In this document: piece by piece, positions 1 to 10,874 of the stretch
Layout: every line of letters starts with the position of its first letter
Numbering within the stretch: the first letter of the stretch is position 1
From: Taxillus chinensis
Lineage: Eukaryota; Streptophyta; Magnoliopsida; Santalales; Loranthaceae
Length of the DNA: 64,000 bases
Direction: 5' to 3'
Assembly (NCBI GenBank): GCA_023512835.1
Contig: CM042088.1
Span: 3,278,078 to 3,342,077, forward strand
The notes under the pieces: generated by a model
Databases searched by the model: none
The model's input: the letters and a program-made list of their open reading frames with translations, nothing else
What the model was told of the DNA's origin: nothing
Made by a program: the position numbers and the translations under genes

Positions 1-2328
1 ATATGCCATCGCCCACGAATGACTCTCCCTTCCTCCTCCAATTGAACAAAAAAACAACAAAACTCCAGACCCCCATTGTCTTCTCTATCTCACAAAGGAG
101 CCCCTCAAGCCGGACGAAGTCGCTGCGCCACCTATGCCACGACTGTCTTTCTTCATCACGTCCAGACCTTCGACTGCGGCATGACCGTGCCATCGCCCCT
201 TTGCAGGCTTGTGCCTCGATAACCATGTGCCCTCTGTTGTTGTCCATGCCCAGAACCATCGCTCCCTGCCAACATCATTGCTAACTAAGAGACCTTCCCC
301 ACCGTCGTTGTGCTGCTGCGACACTGCCACTATTGTGTTGTCACCACCACCACCCATCGGCCGTTAAAAGAAGTTGAAAAGAGGTGTCTTTGGTTTCTGC
401 TCTTAAAGAAAGGGTACTTGCGGGTTGAGTTTTGGTACGTTATTAGTTTCTCCCTTTTTTTGTTTTCCTTTACTACATTGTTTGCCGATTTCAATTGATG
501 TTGTTATTGGTTGTTATTTGATGTTGTTGGTTCTTTGCTGCATTTCTTTTTGCATCAGGTTGCTTATTACATTTTGGCTGCTTTGTTGTTAATGGTTGCT
601 GATTGTTCATGTTTTATTTATTTTATAGGCAACGGTTTTGGTTTCATTTCTATCCCCTTGCTCATGCTCGTGATTGCTGTATCATGTTCTATTTTTTTAT
701 TGTCCCATATTTTCTGGCTTTCCACGGACCCATGTTTTGTAAAAAAAAAGGGGAAAGAAAGAAATAAAGAAACACACTTGTCCTCCCTATCACTTTGTTT
801 TCACTGATTCACTAATTCATATCCTGTACTGGTTTTCCACATAGCATGGCATCGTGTGAGCTGGTTTTTATATAAAGGACTGGTATTGGTTTGGGGTCAT
901 TTTGTGACTGATTTAATGGATGTGCGTCCCCTATGCCCTTTGGTCATCGAAGGATGAAAATAAATCAATGTTTTCACTGTTATATGCATTTGTTCATCGA
1001 CTCGCCTACATTGTTTTTTTTCTTTTTGGGTTTCACTATTTTTTTTTAGATGTGTTTGCCATATGTTATAACATGCCTTTGGTGTTCGCTTACGTTTTTC
1101 CTCTGGCCTTTTGTTATGGATGTGGCTGGTTTGTTGTGTGTGGGGTATGTGTGAGCTTTACAATTAGTTTTTGGGAAATGCGTAGCTTTTAAAATGCATA
1201 TGTATTGGGTTTTCTCCTTTTGTTCATTCACCATGTATATTAGATTTAGTTGTTTTCTTTTTCATCCTACTGGCCATACGAAAATGTTAGCTTTGGGGCC
1301 AATGATAATTTTGTAATTATGGGTTGTGAAACCCAATGGCATTGTAACTTGTAAATCAAGCATAGTGAAAAAAAAAGAGAGAAGAAAAAGGGAAAAAAAA
1401 CAAAAAAAAAGAACAAAAGGAAGGCTTTTTAGTTTTTATTTATTTATTTATTTATTTTTGGGATGTCACTTTCACACAAGCACTTTTATTTGTATTCATG
1501 TTTTAAAAAAAAGGTTTTAAATTTTTTTTGTACAAAACACAAAAAAGATTTTCTTTTCCTTAAGGAATTTTTTTCTACAAAAAAAACAGCTTTTCTTCTT
1601 TTAAACCAAAGAGTGTGTTTTCATAATAAACCAATAAAAAAGCAAAAAAAAAAACTCTTTTCATAATAATATTTCTTTTAAACACTTTGGATTTTTTTAA
1701 CACTTGGGTTCTTCAATACTTGGCATCTCCTTTTCTCATTTCTTTTACCCTTATCATTGTTGTAGCATTTAGAACGTCAACAAAGAACTTAGAATTAATT
1801 CGACTTTGGGGCTTCCTTTAGACTTTAGGATAACTTAGAAGTAATTTTTGATCTTTGTAAACCATAGGACCTTTCTTAGAGGCTTAGGATAAATTGAGCT
1901 TAATTTTTAACTTTAACAAAGAATGTAGAAATAAAAATAGAAAAACTAAATAACTTAGGACAAATTAGACTTAAGAATTTCAACAAATAACTTGGAAAAG
2001 AAAAAGAGTAGACCTTTAGGACATAGGCAATTTCAACGTCATGTTTAGACTAGTCGATTTTAAGCAAATTGTTAAAACAAGCTAGAAACCTCCAAACTCT
2101 TAAGATAGGTACTGAAAGGGTGTCATGGGAGTGCTAATCCTTCCCCGCGCGTAACAAACTCCCAAACCCAGCTCAAGTAGTGTAGACCATTTTTTTAGGT
2201 GACCAACTACACCTCAAAAGCAGTTGCTGGTGACTCTGTTTCTTTTTCATCACCATTCGGGTAAAGGGTGGGAGAACTGCATCCTCATCAAAAATGGGTT
2301 TCCCCCCGGACGAATTCCGTTGATGACA
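1..2328 (+). mobile_element. 3' part of a long Tat/Ogre-like LTR (family O), 5' end outside window
   Basis: The stretch ends in GATGACA and is followed two bases later by a primer-site candidate. Its last 250 bases match the 3' ends of the complete family-O LTRs at 55456-58865 and, inverted, 59397-62649. The shared landmarks in order are a run around 'cttaagataggtac', the phrase 'ttaggtgaccaa', 'ggtgactctg' and 'caccattcgggt'. Earlier blocks (an A-rich 'gtgaaaaaaaaag' segment near 1365 and a 'cacttttattt' segment near 1480) also match in the same order. Complete copies are 3.2-3.4 kb, so about 1 kb lies left of the window. Short open frames here (for example 511-807 and 920-1192) have no recognisable domain and are not conserved between copies. 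I do not regard them as genes. The Tat/Ogre label is inferred from LTR length and primer site. Confidence 0.8.
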
Positions 2329-2330
2329 GC

Positions 2331-2348
2331 TGGCGACGCCGCTAGGGG
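2331..2348 (+). other. candidate primer binding site of the family-O element
   Basis: Two bases after the LTR terminus the sequence reads TGGCGACGCCGCTAGGGG. It starts with TGG, as expected for pairing with a tRNA CCA end. Tat/Ogre elements are generally reported to use a tRNA-Arg primer. I could not verify the tRNA identity from memory. The position fits a 5' LTR/interior border. Confidence 0.6.
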
Positions 2349-4044
2349 CTTTAGAGAGTTAGGCCTTGGAATTAGGATTAGGAGGTTTCCTTATTGTTTT
2401 TACTCACTTATTTATTTATTTATATTTGCTTAAATCGTTGTTATATGATAGTTGTGATATAAACACTTTAATGTCATGATAGTTGTGTTTTATTGCTTTT
2501 CTTGACTGTTTCATTCATACATAACCCTATACCCAGGTTTTTGTCACAAATTTGGTTAACAAGGTTTATTACGGTCCCTTGCTCGTTGATCATTATCCGC
2601 AATAAGGCCCCAGGCTCCTCACTCAAGCTTGAGGTCCTTTTAAGGCTCGTCTTTTTAAGGTTACCCTCCGGTAAATCTCATGGAATACGTGCCCTCTATA
2701 AAGGAAGTTTGGAGACTAACGAACAAAATAGATTCAGCAATAGAAGCCCAATAAAGGCATTGACCCACATGTTATTTGCCCATTTAGCCTTCCTTTTGAA
2801 GGATAGGTGCATTTATAGTTAACCATGTTGTTTTATTATTACTATATTGTTGTATACTGCCTGTAAATATTTTTGTTCATATATTATTTTTTTTCTTACT
2901 AGCCTTGTTTTGATTTTTGAAATTGTTCATTATTGTTTTTTATTTTAATGTACAATGTTACTAACCTTGTCTTTATTTATGCCTTTGTTCATTATTGTTT
3001 TTTATTAACCATATATTAACGTATATTATCATTCTCTTTACTAACCTGACCTTCATTTATACAATTGTTCATTCATACAATTTCTTATACTAAGCGTGAT
3101 TTTAGGTGTTCATAATCGTTCATTACTTAAGTTTAGAGATAGGTGAAATTGGTCTTCATCAAAACAACACAAAAATGAGGTCATGTAAATAATATAAGCC
3201 TCTAGAACTCATAGCATGCATTCATGCATCACTCTAAAAACAAACACGTATTTAAATCTCTTATATACATAATTGCATGCATGCCTTTAGCACAAAAAAT
3301 GAAAAGAATGAAAAGAATGAAATAGAATAAAATGGAACTTACCGTATCTCACTTCTATCACGGTCAATGCAATCAGAGATCCCGACATCATCAACCATCC
3401 ACCTCAATGACAGAACTCAAAGCAATTTAGTGCTCGAAATGTCAACTCGAACTCGTTATGGGAGTATTGTTGTTAGTAAATAAGAGGGCCACAGAAAATG
3501 AAGAACAAGCTTTGTGATACCTTTGGAAACTCTCTGGGAATATAAGTGTTTTCTTTAAACAAAAAAAACCAAGAGTTATTTTTTTGTTTTCCAATAAAAC
3601 AAGTTGTACATATATGTTGCATGCTCTTTGGATTTCTAGAACTTTGTTCCTTTATTTGGCATTTGTTGAAAAATAAAAACCTATCTTTTAAACTAAGTTG
3701 TTTTACCCACATTTTGTATGCAACATCTATTATTACTCGTTTACTCTATTGGCACGGGTAATAAGCCCAACATGGGCATACCAAACAAAGAATCTAGGCT
3801 ATCTAGGTTTAACCAAAACTAAAAGGAGGATTAGATGAGCAATTACCATTGACATTAAGGAATCATGAGCATTTGACAAGAAGAGTTCCTTCTGTCACCA
3901 CGAGATAAGTTCATTTTTGTTGTAGCATTTTTAGACAAATTTTGATTGTTTAAAATGAAAAGAAGCCATCTTTTCTTTCCTCGTAATACTACCATTGCTA
4001 GCCCTTTTGAGCTTGAGTATGTTTCTTTCAAATAACTAGATCCG

Positions 4045-4370
4045 TAGTTCACCCCACATTGGGGCAATTAAGTGTCAAGGCCTCATGCTAGGGTAATTTC
4101 GTTAGATAATTCTTATACTGGGGAAATTTTTAAGACCCCTCATAGATACATACCCCACAATGAGAGCAATTTTTGTTTAAGAAAAAGAGGAGCAATAGAA
4201 AAGAAAGAAAGAAAAGGCATAACCCTCGTGTTGGGCAGTTTTTAAGACCCCTTATAAAGGTATGCTTCATAATTGGGCCAAAAAGACAAAAAAAAAACAT
4301 TTTGTAGCAGGATCCAGCATTGGGATAGTTTTGTAAAGTACCACATTAGGGCAGTTTTAGCAATTATATA
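4045..4370 (+). repeat. degenerate tandem repeat with 'cattggggcaattt' core
   Basis: About seven diverged units are spaced 30-60 bases apart. Each has a core like 'ccacattggggcaatt', and several are followed by 'ttaagacccct'. Units are visible near 4052, 4113, 4152, 4222, 4270, 4315 and 4345. Similar short arrays are common in untranslated parts of Tat-lineage elements. No coding potential is seen. Confidence 0.5.
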
Positions 4371-4546
4371 AAGTATAGTCTGAACTATGGATCAAATCTA
4401 TCCTCAAATAGGTTTGAGCCACTATATACCCTTTCTTGTTAAACGCAGTAGCCCAAGCCTATATTACGGTCCTAAATAAAGTTCTCTCAGATTAAACAAT
4501 CAAAATTATTTCTCAAACGTTCAAACAGGAACCAGTCATGGATATC

Positions 4547-4702
4547 CAAGGCAGACTTGGTCAAAACCCACAAGGGCATCAAGGGTAAAATACAAAGCCA
4601 CAGCTATAAGGTAGAAGGAACAACAAGCAAAAAATAGGGCAGGCTTAGTGAAAACTCGAAGGGGCACTAAGAGTAAAATTCAAAGCCAAGAAAAGAAGGT
4701 CA
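4547..4702 (+). repeat. imperfect tandem duplication, ~80-base unit
   Basis: Copy 1 (about 4547-4625) and copy 2 (about 4635-4702) share a pattern of 'ggcagacttggt', 'aagggca', 'gggtaaaat' and 'caaagcca' with scattered changes. Function unknown. Confidence 0.5.
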
Positions 4703-4777
4703 ATCACTCAATACTCAAGATCAGTAAACATCTTCTCCAATTAAGTACTAAGAATCAAAACTTCAGCAATCAGATAT

Positions 4778-6274
4778 TGACAGACAGATTTTTAGCCTTT
4801 CTAAAGAGCTAGCTAATGTCGTTAAATCTCTCTTCAAGATAATGAATTCCCTAAGTTTGCACTAAAATAATAGCAGCAAGCAAGGGGTCGAACCCACAGG
4901 GATTAGCCTAGTTTTCTAGTTTTTAAATCAAAACACCCAATTACTCTTGCCCTATAAAATGTCTTGGCAAAAAGTTTTCTTTTTTATAACTAAAGATCTA
5001 ATTTTTATTTGGTTTTCTAAATAAACAAAGAAAGCAAATTGATTTTAGGATTAAGATTCAAGGATTAAAGGCATCTAGGGTCACAATTTCACCTCCCTAT
5101 GTTATCTCTACTGATTCATGGTATTGGGGTTGTTTAACTGAAAACATGCTAAACATAAGCCAAGGAACTACAAATGGTCATTGAAGTCCTTTTAAGTGTT
5201 GTATGTCTGAATGGTCATCAAAACATACACATGCAAAGCCAATGAATCCTACTTGCAAAAGGATAATGTTCACACCAATTACAAATAAGTTATGAATCTC
5301 AATCTGCCCTAGACTAGGGCTAAGAATCCTAGGTGTATACTTCCTAGAGATAGAAGAATAAGAACAGATTCATAAAACATGTAAAACTCAATCATCCAAA
5401 TCCAATATTCATAAATTCAACACAGTAACAAGGGGGCTACATTGCTCCCCTAGATTAAAAGACTACTCACGCATGATTACAAGCAAACACAAAGCAGAAA
5501 AGCTCAACATCTTCTTCTTATCCACGCGCATAGCAAAGCTTCAACCCAAGTTTCCAAAATCCGCGACGGCTGCGACGGCTGCTCTTCTAGGTCAGGAACA
5601 GCCTCCAAAACGTCTCTCTCTCTAGAACGTGTTGAATGAATTGCACCACACCTTTGGACGTGTAGAGCCTCTATTTATAGAGAATGGATGGGCCTTGATG
5701 TGTGTTATAAAGTGTACCCTAGCCCATCTATCAAAACGACGTAGTTTTGATAAATGACACTACAAACTTTAAAATCTCTCAATCCAAGCGCAATATGGAC
5801 AAGGCCCTTTAGGAAAGAATGATCAGCATAGAAAAACGATTGGATCGGTGCAAAAATATGGCTGCACGTCAATTTGAACGTCATATGCCCAATTGGCGTG
5901 CACCTCCAAATTAGCTGAAATTCTTCCCCAAGCTTCCTTGAATCTTGTGGAGGGCAGATAAGCAAAAATATGCTTGCACGCCATTTCAGTCCAATTGGCG
6001 TTCACGTCTGATTGCTCTGAAACTTCTGTGAGAGATAGAGGATATCATGTTGAGAAATGTTTGTTCTGCACGCCAATTGGTTTGAGGCCATATACATGGT
6101 CCAAAGTGATCTCCAAAACCTACCAAAACAGCTTAAAAACACATGTATTTGCAAATAGCATCTTCCTAGGGGTTAGAGCAGATATATGTGAAATATAATA
6201 CAATAAGACTCTAATCATGCTCTTTAAACTCCCTAAATAAACACTAGAATAACGGCATAAAATGCACGTTATCA
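4778..6274 (-). mobile_element. Element B 3' LTR (1,497 bp)
   Basis: It runs from TGACAGACAG to GTTATCA on the plus strand, that is TG...CA in element orientation. A TATA box (CTATAAATA) lies on the minus strand at 5672-5680. The palindromic motif built from TGCACGCC and CCAATTGG lies upstream of it at about 5860-6085. An exact pol III B-box-like sequence (GGTTCGACCCC on the minus strand) lies at 4884-4894. The sequence matches the right LTR (16509-18006) and, with more changes, both LTRs of element C. Confidence 0.93.
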
Positions 6275-7771
6275 AATACACCACACTTGAACCATTGCTT
6301 GTCCTCAAGCAAAAACATACAAGCATGCAGAAATAAAATAAACACTCAGTCAAACGGGGAGAAAAATAAAATATCAATCAAGGAGAGTCATGGTTTCCCA
6401 AGCATGCAACTCTATCATAATGAAATGGGCATTTTAAGCAACCGAAATGAGTCATAGCTTAGTTCATTTATGTCCATATCCCTAAGTCCAACAACCATGC
6501 AATATCATTATTGAAAATTCAGATATCAGCAAGCAGTCCATGCTAACACAGCACCTAGTTTTCCTTTAAGTTCTCACAAAGGATAAAGCTGTCTCACTCA
6601 AATATAACTTTTCTGTTTCTCTTCAATCTCAAGCCCCATACCTATCAATTAACAAAGGATGGTAAACTTTATCTCTACATCCGCCATCAGCTATTGATTA
6701 AGTACTTGCCAAGCAATCATGAGAGTTCCCTATTGTGCTCATCAAAGAAAACACACTCTCTATTCTACTTTATTTGAACTCACACGCTAGTCTAAACTCA
6801 ATAAACTCACACTCTATTCTAATAACTGATAAAACAAAACCATGAGCTAAAGAATTGAGCTCAACATTCTCAAATAAACAAAACTCAACCAATGTGGCTA
6901 TCAAACTAACTAATTACTCATATGAACATCAAGCCAATGTGGCTTTTATTTTGAATCCCTCTTTTTTTTTTTTTTTTTTTTTTTGATAATAGCCTATAAA
7001 TAAGACTGATTTTTCTAATGCATACCCCTTTCCATTTTGCTACATAAGGAGAGACAGAAATTCATTGATGTCTCACATCCCATTTCCCAATTAAGTGATG
7101 GCTTTTTCACATTCTATATCATAGCCTTTTATATTTACAACACAACAAACAAAAATTAGGATACATAAGAAGTCAAAGTGACTTAAAGGTCTTGCACCCT
7201 AACTACACACCAAACACTGAGCACTAATAAGTAATCACATGCTTACTTGACTCCTACCATTAAATAACTAATGTTAAGTGCAGAGAGGAGTATCAAATCA
7301 AACTATTACCCATAAACCATAAATGTCACTCAAGGGCTAAAAAGAAGCTTTTCTCATGTTTTCTTTTTATTTTTGTCACTCAACTTTAAGGGTCACTAAA
7401 GTCTATCTTAGCATGTTATGCTTAGCTAATATTCAAACTTCAGCTCTAAAAACATGGTGATATCATTCAAAAGATAAAGACATGATTAAACCAAATCAGA
7501 GCACATTTTAACTACTTTAACACCCTTATCACAACATGATACTAATGTGGCACAAAAAGTAAAATTTGTAGGCCAAAATTGCATACTTAATATCCATGTC
7601 TCCACATACAAATCACTCAAGCAGGCAACTCAAACAATCATGCAAATTTTTTTTTTTAAACATGCAATCACATAACATAAAAGAGAAGCAAGGGGCTCAA
7701 GTCACTCCCTAATACACCACACTTGAAATATGCTATGTCCTCATGGCATGAAATAGGGAGTAGGAAAATAC
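6275..7771 (-). other. Element B 3' untranslated tail with duplicated polypurine-tract-like motif
   Basis: No gene is present. The 17-mer that reads TTCAAGTGTGGTGTATT on the minus strand abuts the LTR at 6275-6291, the polypurine-tract position. It recurs exactly at 7711-7727, just after ORF3. Each copy is preceded on that strand by 'gaggaca'. The same layout is kept in element C (28447-29926). A T-run of about 24 lies near 6961-6984. A near-perfect splice donor (AGGTAAGTAT on the minus strand) lies at 7768-7777. Confidence 0.7.
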
Positions 7772-8535
7772 TTACCTCTCAGGTGGCAAGCTATAGTAGT
7801 AGATAACATTAGCCGCCATTCGACGTGCACAAGCAACAAAATCTGCTGAGGTTTCTTCGCGTATTGCCCAGCTTTCCCTCATTTGCAGGATAACCATCAT
7901 GTAGTAGCAAACAAAAATCCCACAGCTGAACTGGTCAGGCGTTGAGGGAGTTCCATTTCGTTGAGGTGAATAAGAGGGAGCTTGTCCTGCAACAATCCTT
8001 GTTTCTTCATTGCATCCTTGATTCGTTTTATGAGCCCATGAACAAGCCGTCTCTTTCTTCTGGTGAACCCTTCATTTTGGCTTGGATCATACAGCACTGC
8101 ATGCCCTACAGTCAAATCCACACGCACCAAGACATAATGATGATCAATGTGCACAGGGATTAGCACCTCGTGCATACTATGCCATGGACGGTGCCCTTCA
8201 TTTTGACCATTTATACGCTGGCGCCACACACTTTCAGACAAAGGTTGGTCATAAAGCTCGCACAGCATAATAAAGGTATACTAGGACAGTAGGTAATTAT
8301 GAGGTTCAGCCTCCACTACAAAATGCATAGTTCTGCAAAATAAGTCCACCTCATCTGTGTATAGATATTCGTCACCTAAAATCCGTTGAAGGACAAATGA
8401 GGTGAAGAGGTCCATATCCCTTGCAAAGCGAGCCCTTACCACATGAGAGTTAATGAAGTCTTCAAATGTTGCCTGACTCTCAGCAGATGATAGGGCTGGA
8501 TCTATGGTCAAATGTATAGGCTCTCCAAGCAGGTC
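7772..8535 (-). pseudogene. Element B ORF3, C-terminal Ulp1/C48-type cysteine protease domain (broken)
   Basis: This continues the 8536-10044 reading frame after a TAA at 8536, with a TAG at 8281. On the minus strand it shows the Ulp1 family pattern: VLIPVHIDHHYVLV with the catalytic-type His, then VLYDPS with the Asp. After a one-base frame change somewhere near 7950-7985 comes DQFSCGIFVCYYM, with the oxyanion Gln and catalytic-type Cys (codon 7922-7924). The second frame then runs to a TAA at 7772. C48 proteases cleave SUMO or related modifiers. Whether this copy ever acted on SUMO is unknown. Being in frame with the upstream domain, it was probably one fused protein. It could equally be a captured host protease tail. 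The domain call rests on motif order and spacing. Confidence 0.72.
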
Positions 8536-10044
8536 TTAAGGTTCAGCAGGCATGTATGTCCCCCATGAGACAAGAAGCACCATAGGCACAATAGCCTGAG
8601 AATAGTTAGGATCCATAAAGGGCTGAAAATGGGAATGCCCTGCTTCTGGCTCTGCCTCTTCTGGATAATAAGCGTGCCCTGCTGAAGTTTCTGGTTGTGG
8701 TGGGTCTTCCTGGGCATGGGAAGAGTCTTCATGAACTGAAGGTAAGTCTTCTTCAGATATCTCCACTACGGGAGAGTGTTTGGATGCTTTCTTCTTGCTC
8801 AAGGCCTTCCAAATTTTTCCTAGGAGGCCGTTGACTTCTTTGTTGTTCTTCCTTAATGCTTCAACTTCACGTTGGGTTCTAGCATTAGCCTCCCTGAGCT
8901 CTTGTGTTTCTTTTCTCCATGCTTCAGTAGATTTAGTAGCAGGAGCTTCAGGGGCTTCCCATGCTCTGGCTGACGGTCTAGAAGTAGCATGCTGGTCTTG
9001 AGAGACAAGTACCATTAACTCTTCAAACTGAGCACTCTGAATATGTCCATTTGTAAATGCCCAATTGATAACTTCTACCTCACTTACCACCTGGCCACTA
9101 ATACCTTGAAAGAAGTTAAACACATCTTCCTTGTGCACATTATACTGCATATACATGGCAGTAAGCCTGAATAGGGTCTGTTTCCTTTCATCCAATGAAG
9201 TAGAGGTGTCTCGTGCAAAGTCAGTGGATCTCTCCACATGAACGCTGTGCCTAGATGGCTGTGATGGAGGAGGAACATTGGTTGCCCAATGACCTCTTGT
9301 ACTGACTCCCAAACCGCCTTCAGTATGCAATACTCTCAAAACCCATTGAGAGGGGAATGGGGTGCTGTCTAAATGGGCAAAATGCTGAGCATGCTGGCTC
9401 TGAAAAATAACACATAACAGTCTGCCATATACCCTCTTTGTCAAGTTTTTCTTCCACCAATTGAAAATGGCAGCAGCCCAGTCCACATTTAACATATGGT
9501 CAATGCTATACATGAATGCAAGATGGGTCATAGGCACACCATCCTTTCCACTAGTTTGCAACAGCATGCACTTTCCTACCAGATGAGCTAAACATCTAAA
9601 TTTTCCCACAAAGCCATTTTTAGTAAACTGCCTCCTCCTCTCAGAACGTTTGGAATAATTTAAGGCAGTACCATACTCCCCTAAGGTCAGGTGAGGAAGG
9701 TTTTCAGTAGGTACAGGAAGGTTAAAGGTCTTCCTAATTGTCTCAGGTGTGATACGAATATACACCCCCTGCACCTGCCCTAGAATTGCATCCTCCTCCT
9801 CATTTAAGTAAATAGAATGATAAAACTCATGCAAAGTAGGATAATAAACGGCACATCTGGCTGAAACTAACCTCACTAACCCAAGATTTTGAAGCTTTAA
9901 GGCCACCTCACTTGACCATCCCAGGTCTGATTCCTCCAAGGCACTTAGATCCAAAGCATGCCCCAGGAACATCTCTCCATCCTCACTGCTGGAAGAACTG
10001 GATGAATGAACTTTTTCCTTGCCTGATCTCCTTGTGCGCACCAT
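8536..10044 (-). CDS. Element B ORF3, N-terminal plant transposon-protein-like domain (502 aa)
   Basis: This is an open frame from ATG at 10042-10044 to TAA at 8536. Residues about 20-270 (LQNLGLVRLVS, FYHSIYL, VQGVYIRITPETI, LNVDWAAAIFNWW) resemble the 'putative plant transposon protein' domain carried as an extra gene by Athila-type elements. Residues about 365-410 are charged and heptad-like (QELREANARTQREVEALR), a likely coiled coil, and the tail is acidic. No membrane segment or signal peptide is seen, so it is not a classical envelope. The frame continues past the TAA into the Ulp1-like segment, so the 502-residue product is probably a truncation of a longer protein. An upstream TATA box and ~120-base leader suggest its own transcript. 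Molecular role unknown. Confidence 0.75.
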   Translation of the reverse strand: MVRTRRSGKEKVHSSSSSSSEDGEMFLGHALDLSALEESDLGWSSEVALKLQNLGLVRLVSARCAVYYPTLHEFYHSIYLNEEEDAILGQVQGVYIRITPETIRKTFNLPVPTENLPHLTLGEYGTALNYSKRSERRRQFTKNGFVGKFRCLAHLVGKCMLLQTSGKDGVPMTHLAFMYSIDHMLNVDWAAAIFNWWKKNLTKRVYGRLLCVIFQSQHAQHFAHLDSTPFPSQWVLRVLHTEGGLGVSTRGHWATNVPPPSQPSRHSVHVERSTDFARDTSTSLDERKQTLFRLTAMYMQYNVHKEDVFNFFQGISGQVVSEVEVINWAFTNGHIQSAQFEELMVLVSQDQHATSRPSARAWEAPEAPATKSTEAWRKETQELREANARTQREVEALRKNNKEVNGLLGKIWKALSKKKASKHSPVVEISEEDLPSVHEDSSHAQEDPPQPETSAGHAYYPEEAEPEAGHSHFQPFMDPNYSQAIVPMVLLVSWGTYMPAEP

Positions 10045-10700
10045 CTTGCTTCAGGAATTTAGAGAAAAGAAAGATAGAATTTGGCTAGAGCAGCAAGAAC
10101 CAGAGCTTCACAAATTACAGATCTAGAAATGAGTTTTTGGTGTGAATGACCTAGCTCCCGGCCACTTTATTTATAGCGTGCAGAAGAAGAAGTGTCCCAA
10201 TTTGGATCATACACGTGTCCTCCAATTTTCAGCGTGTTTGGACCATTTTAGCCCTTGCACGTCATATGGGTGAATTGGCGTGCAGGTTAGAATCGTCCCA
10301 AATTTTGGTGGTGGGTCCCTCATGAGCTGTAAAGCAATAGTCTCTTCTGCACGTGATATTGTGGAAGCTTCTAGGAGGTCCAAAATTGGTATTTTGCCTT
10401 TTTATCCCTTCAGATGACAGCTAGCAAATGGCGTGCAAGAAGTAAAGTGCTTCATGTGATGTTTATCTACTGGCCCAGGAAGTTGCAAAGGCAAAAGAGG
10501 TGCACGCCAATTGGTCATTTGGCGTGCAATATGGCGTGCAGGCCCATATTATCCCAAAATTTTCCTCTGAGTTGCTTTTGCAGTATGGATCAACCTTTAT
10601 GCTTGCATGCCAATTCATTGGGCTCAAATTCAAATACTTGTGGGCTTCACTTGTTCCTTGCTCCAGGACTTGTTCCTTAAAATAAATTCAGAAGTCCAAG
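10045..10700 (-). promoter_or_regulatory. Element B internal promoter for ORF3
   Basis: A TATA box (CTATAAATAAAG on the minus strand, 10165-10176) lies about 120 bases before the ORF3 ATG. Upstream of it lie five groups of the LTR promoter motif: about 10255-10285, 10348-10360, 10427-10438, 10501-10543 and 10604-10620. One is a perfect inverted repeat with 10-base arms TGCACGCCAA (10501-10510) and TTGGCGTGCA (10519-10528). The same motif sits upstream of the TATA box in this element's LTRs. Promoter activity is inferred. Confidence 0.6.
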
Positions 10701-10815
10701 GCCCAATAATTTTGGCTCATCCTGCAAATGGTTAGTCAAGAAAGAAACAAACTCTACTGCACCAGGGTTAGCTTGCAAACAAAATTATTGAATAAAAAAT
10801 AAATAAAATAAAACA

Positions 10816-10831
10816 TTGGGTTGCCTCCCAA
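10816..10831 (-). other. conserved hairpin after pol (element B)
   Basis: The minus strand reads TTGGG AGGCAA CCCAA: a 5-base stem with a 6-base loop, just after a TTAAATAAAGCGC block and 44 bases past the pol stop. The stem, loop and TTAAATAAAGCGC block are identical in element C at 28096-28126, although the coding sequence before it is unrelated. Conservation suggests an RNA role such as 3' end formation, stability or packaging. Confidence 0.55.
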
Positions 10832-10874
10832 CCAGCGCTTTATTTAAAGTCTGTAGCTAGACTTTCAATTAAGA

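Larger units (their letters stand above)
2349..4777. other. non-coding interior next to the family-O LTR
   Basis: Nothing here resembles gag, protease, RT, RNase H or integrase in any frame. The longest open frame is about 109 codons (2493-2822) and has no known motif. The DNA is AT-rich with two repeat patches, listed separately. It most likely belongs to the same element as the LTR at 1-2328, possibly a non-autonomous one, interrupted by element B at 4778. The matching 3' LTR is not recognised in the window. Confidence 0.45.

Noticed and set aside
2493..2822. 109-codon open frame next to the family-O LTR
   Set aside because: No recognisable domain, no promoter context and composition like the surrounding non-coding DNA.
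8536..10044. Long intact 502-codon frame as a possible host gene
   Set aside because: It lies inside element B between its LTRs and target duplication, in the extra-gene position of Athila-type elements, and is continuous in frame with the downstream transposon-encoded segment.
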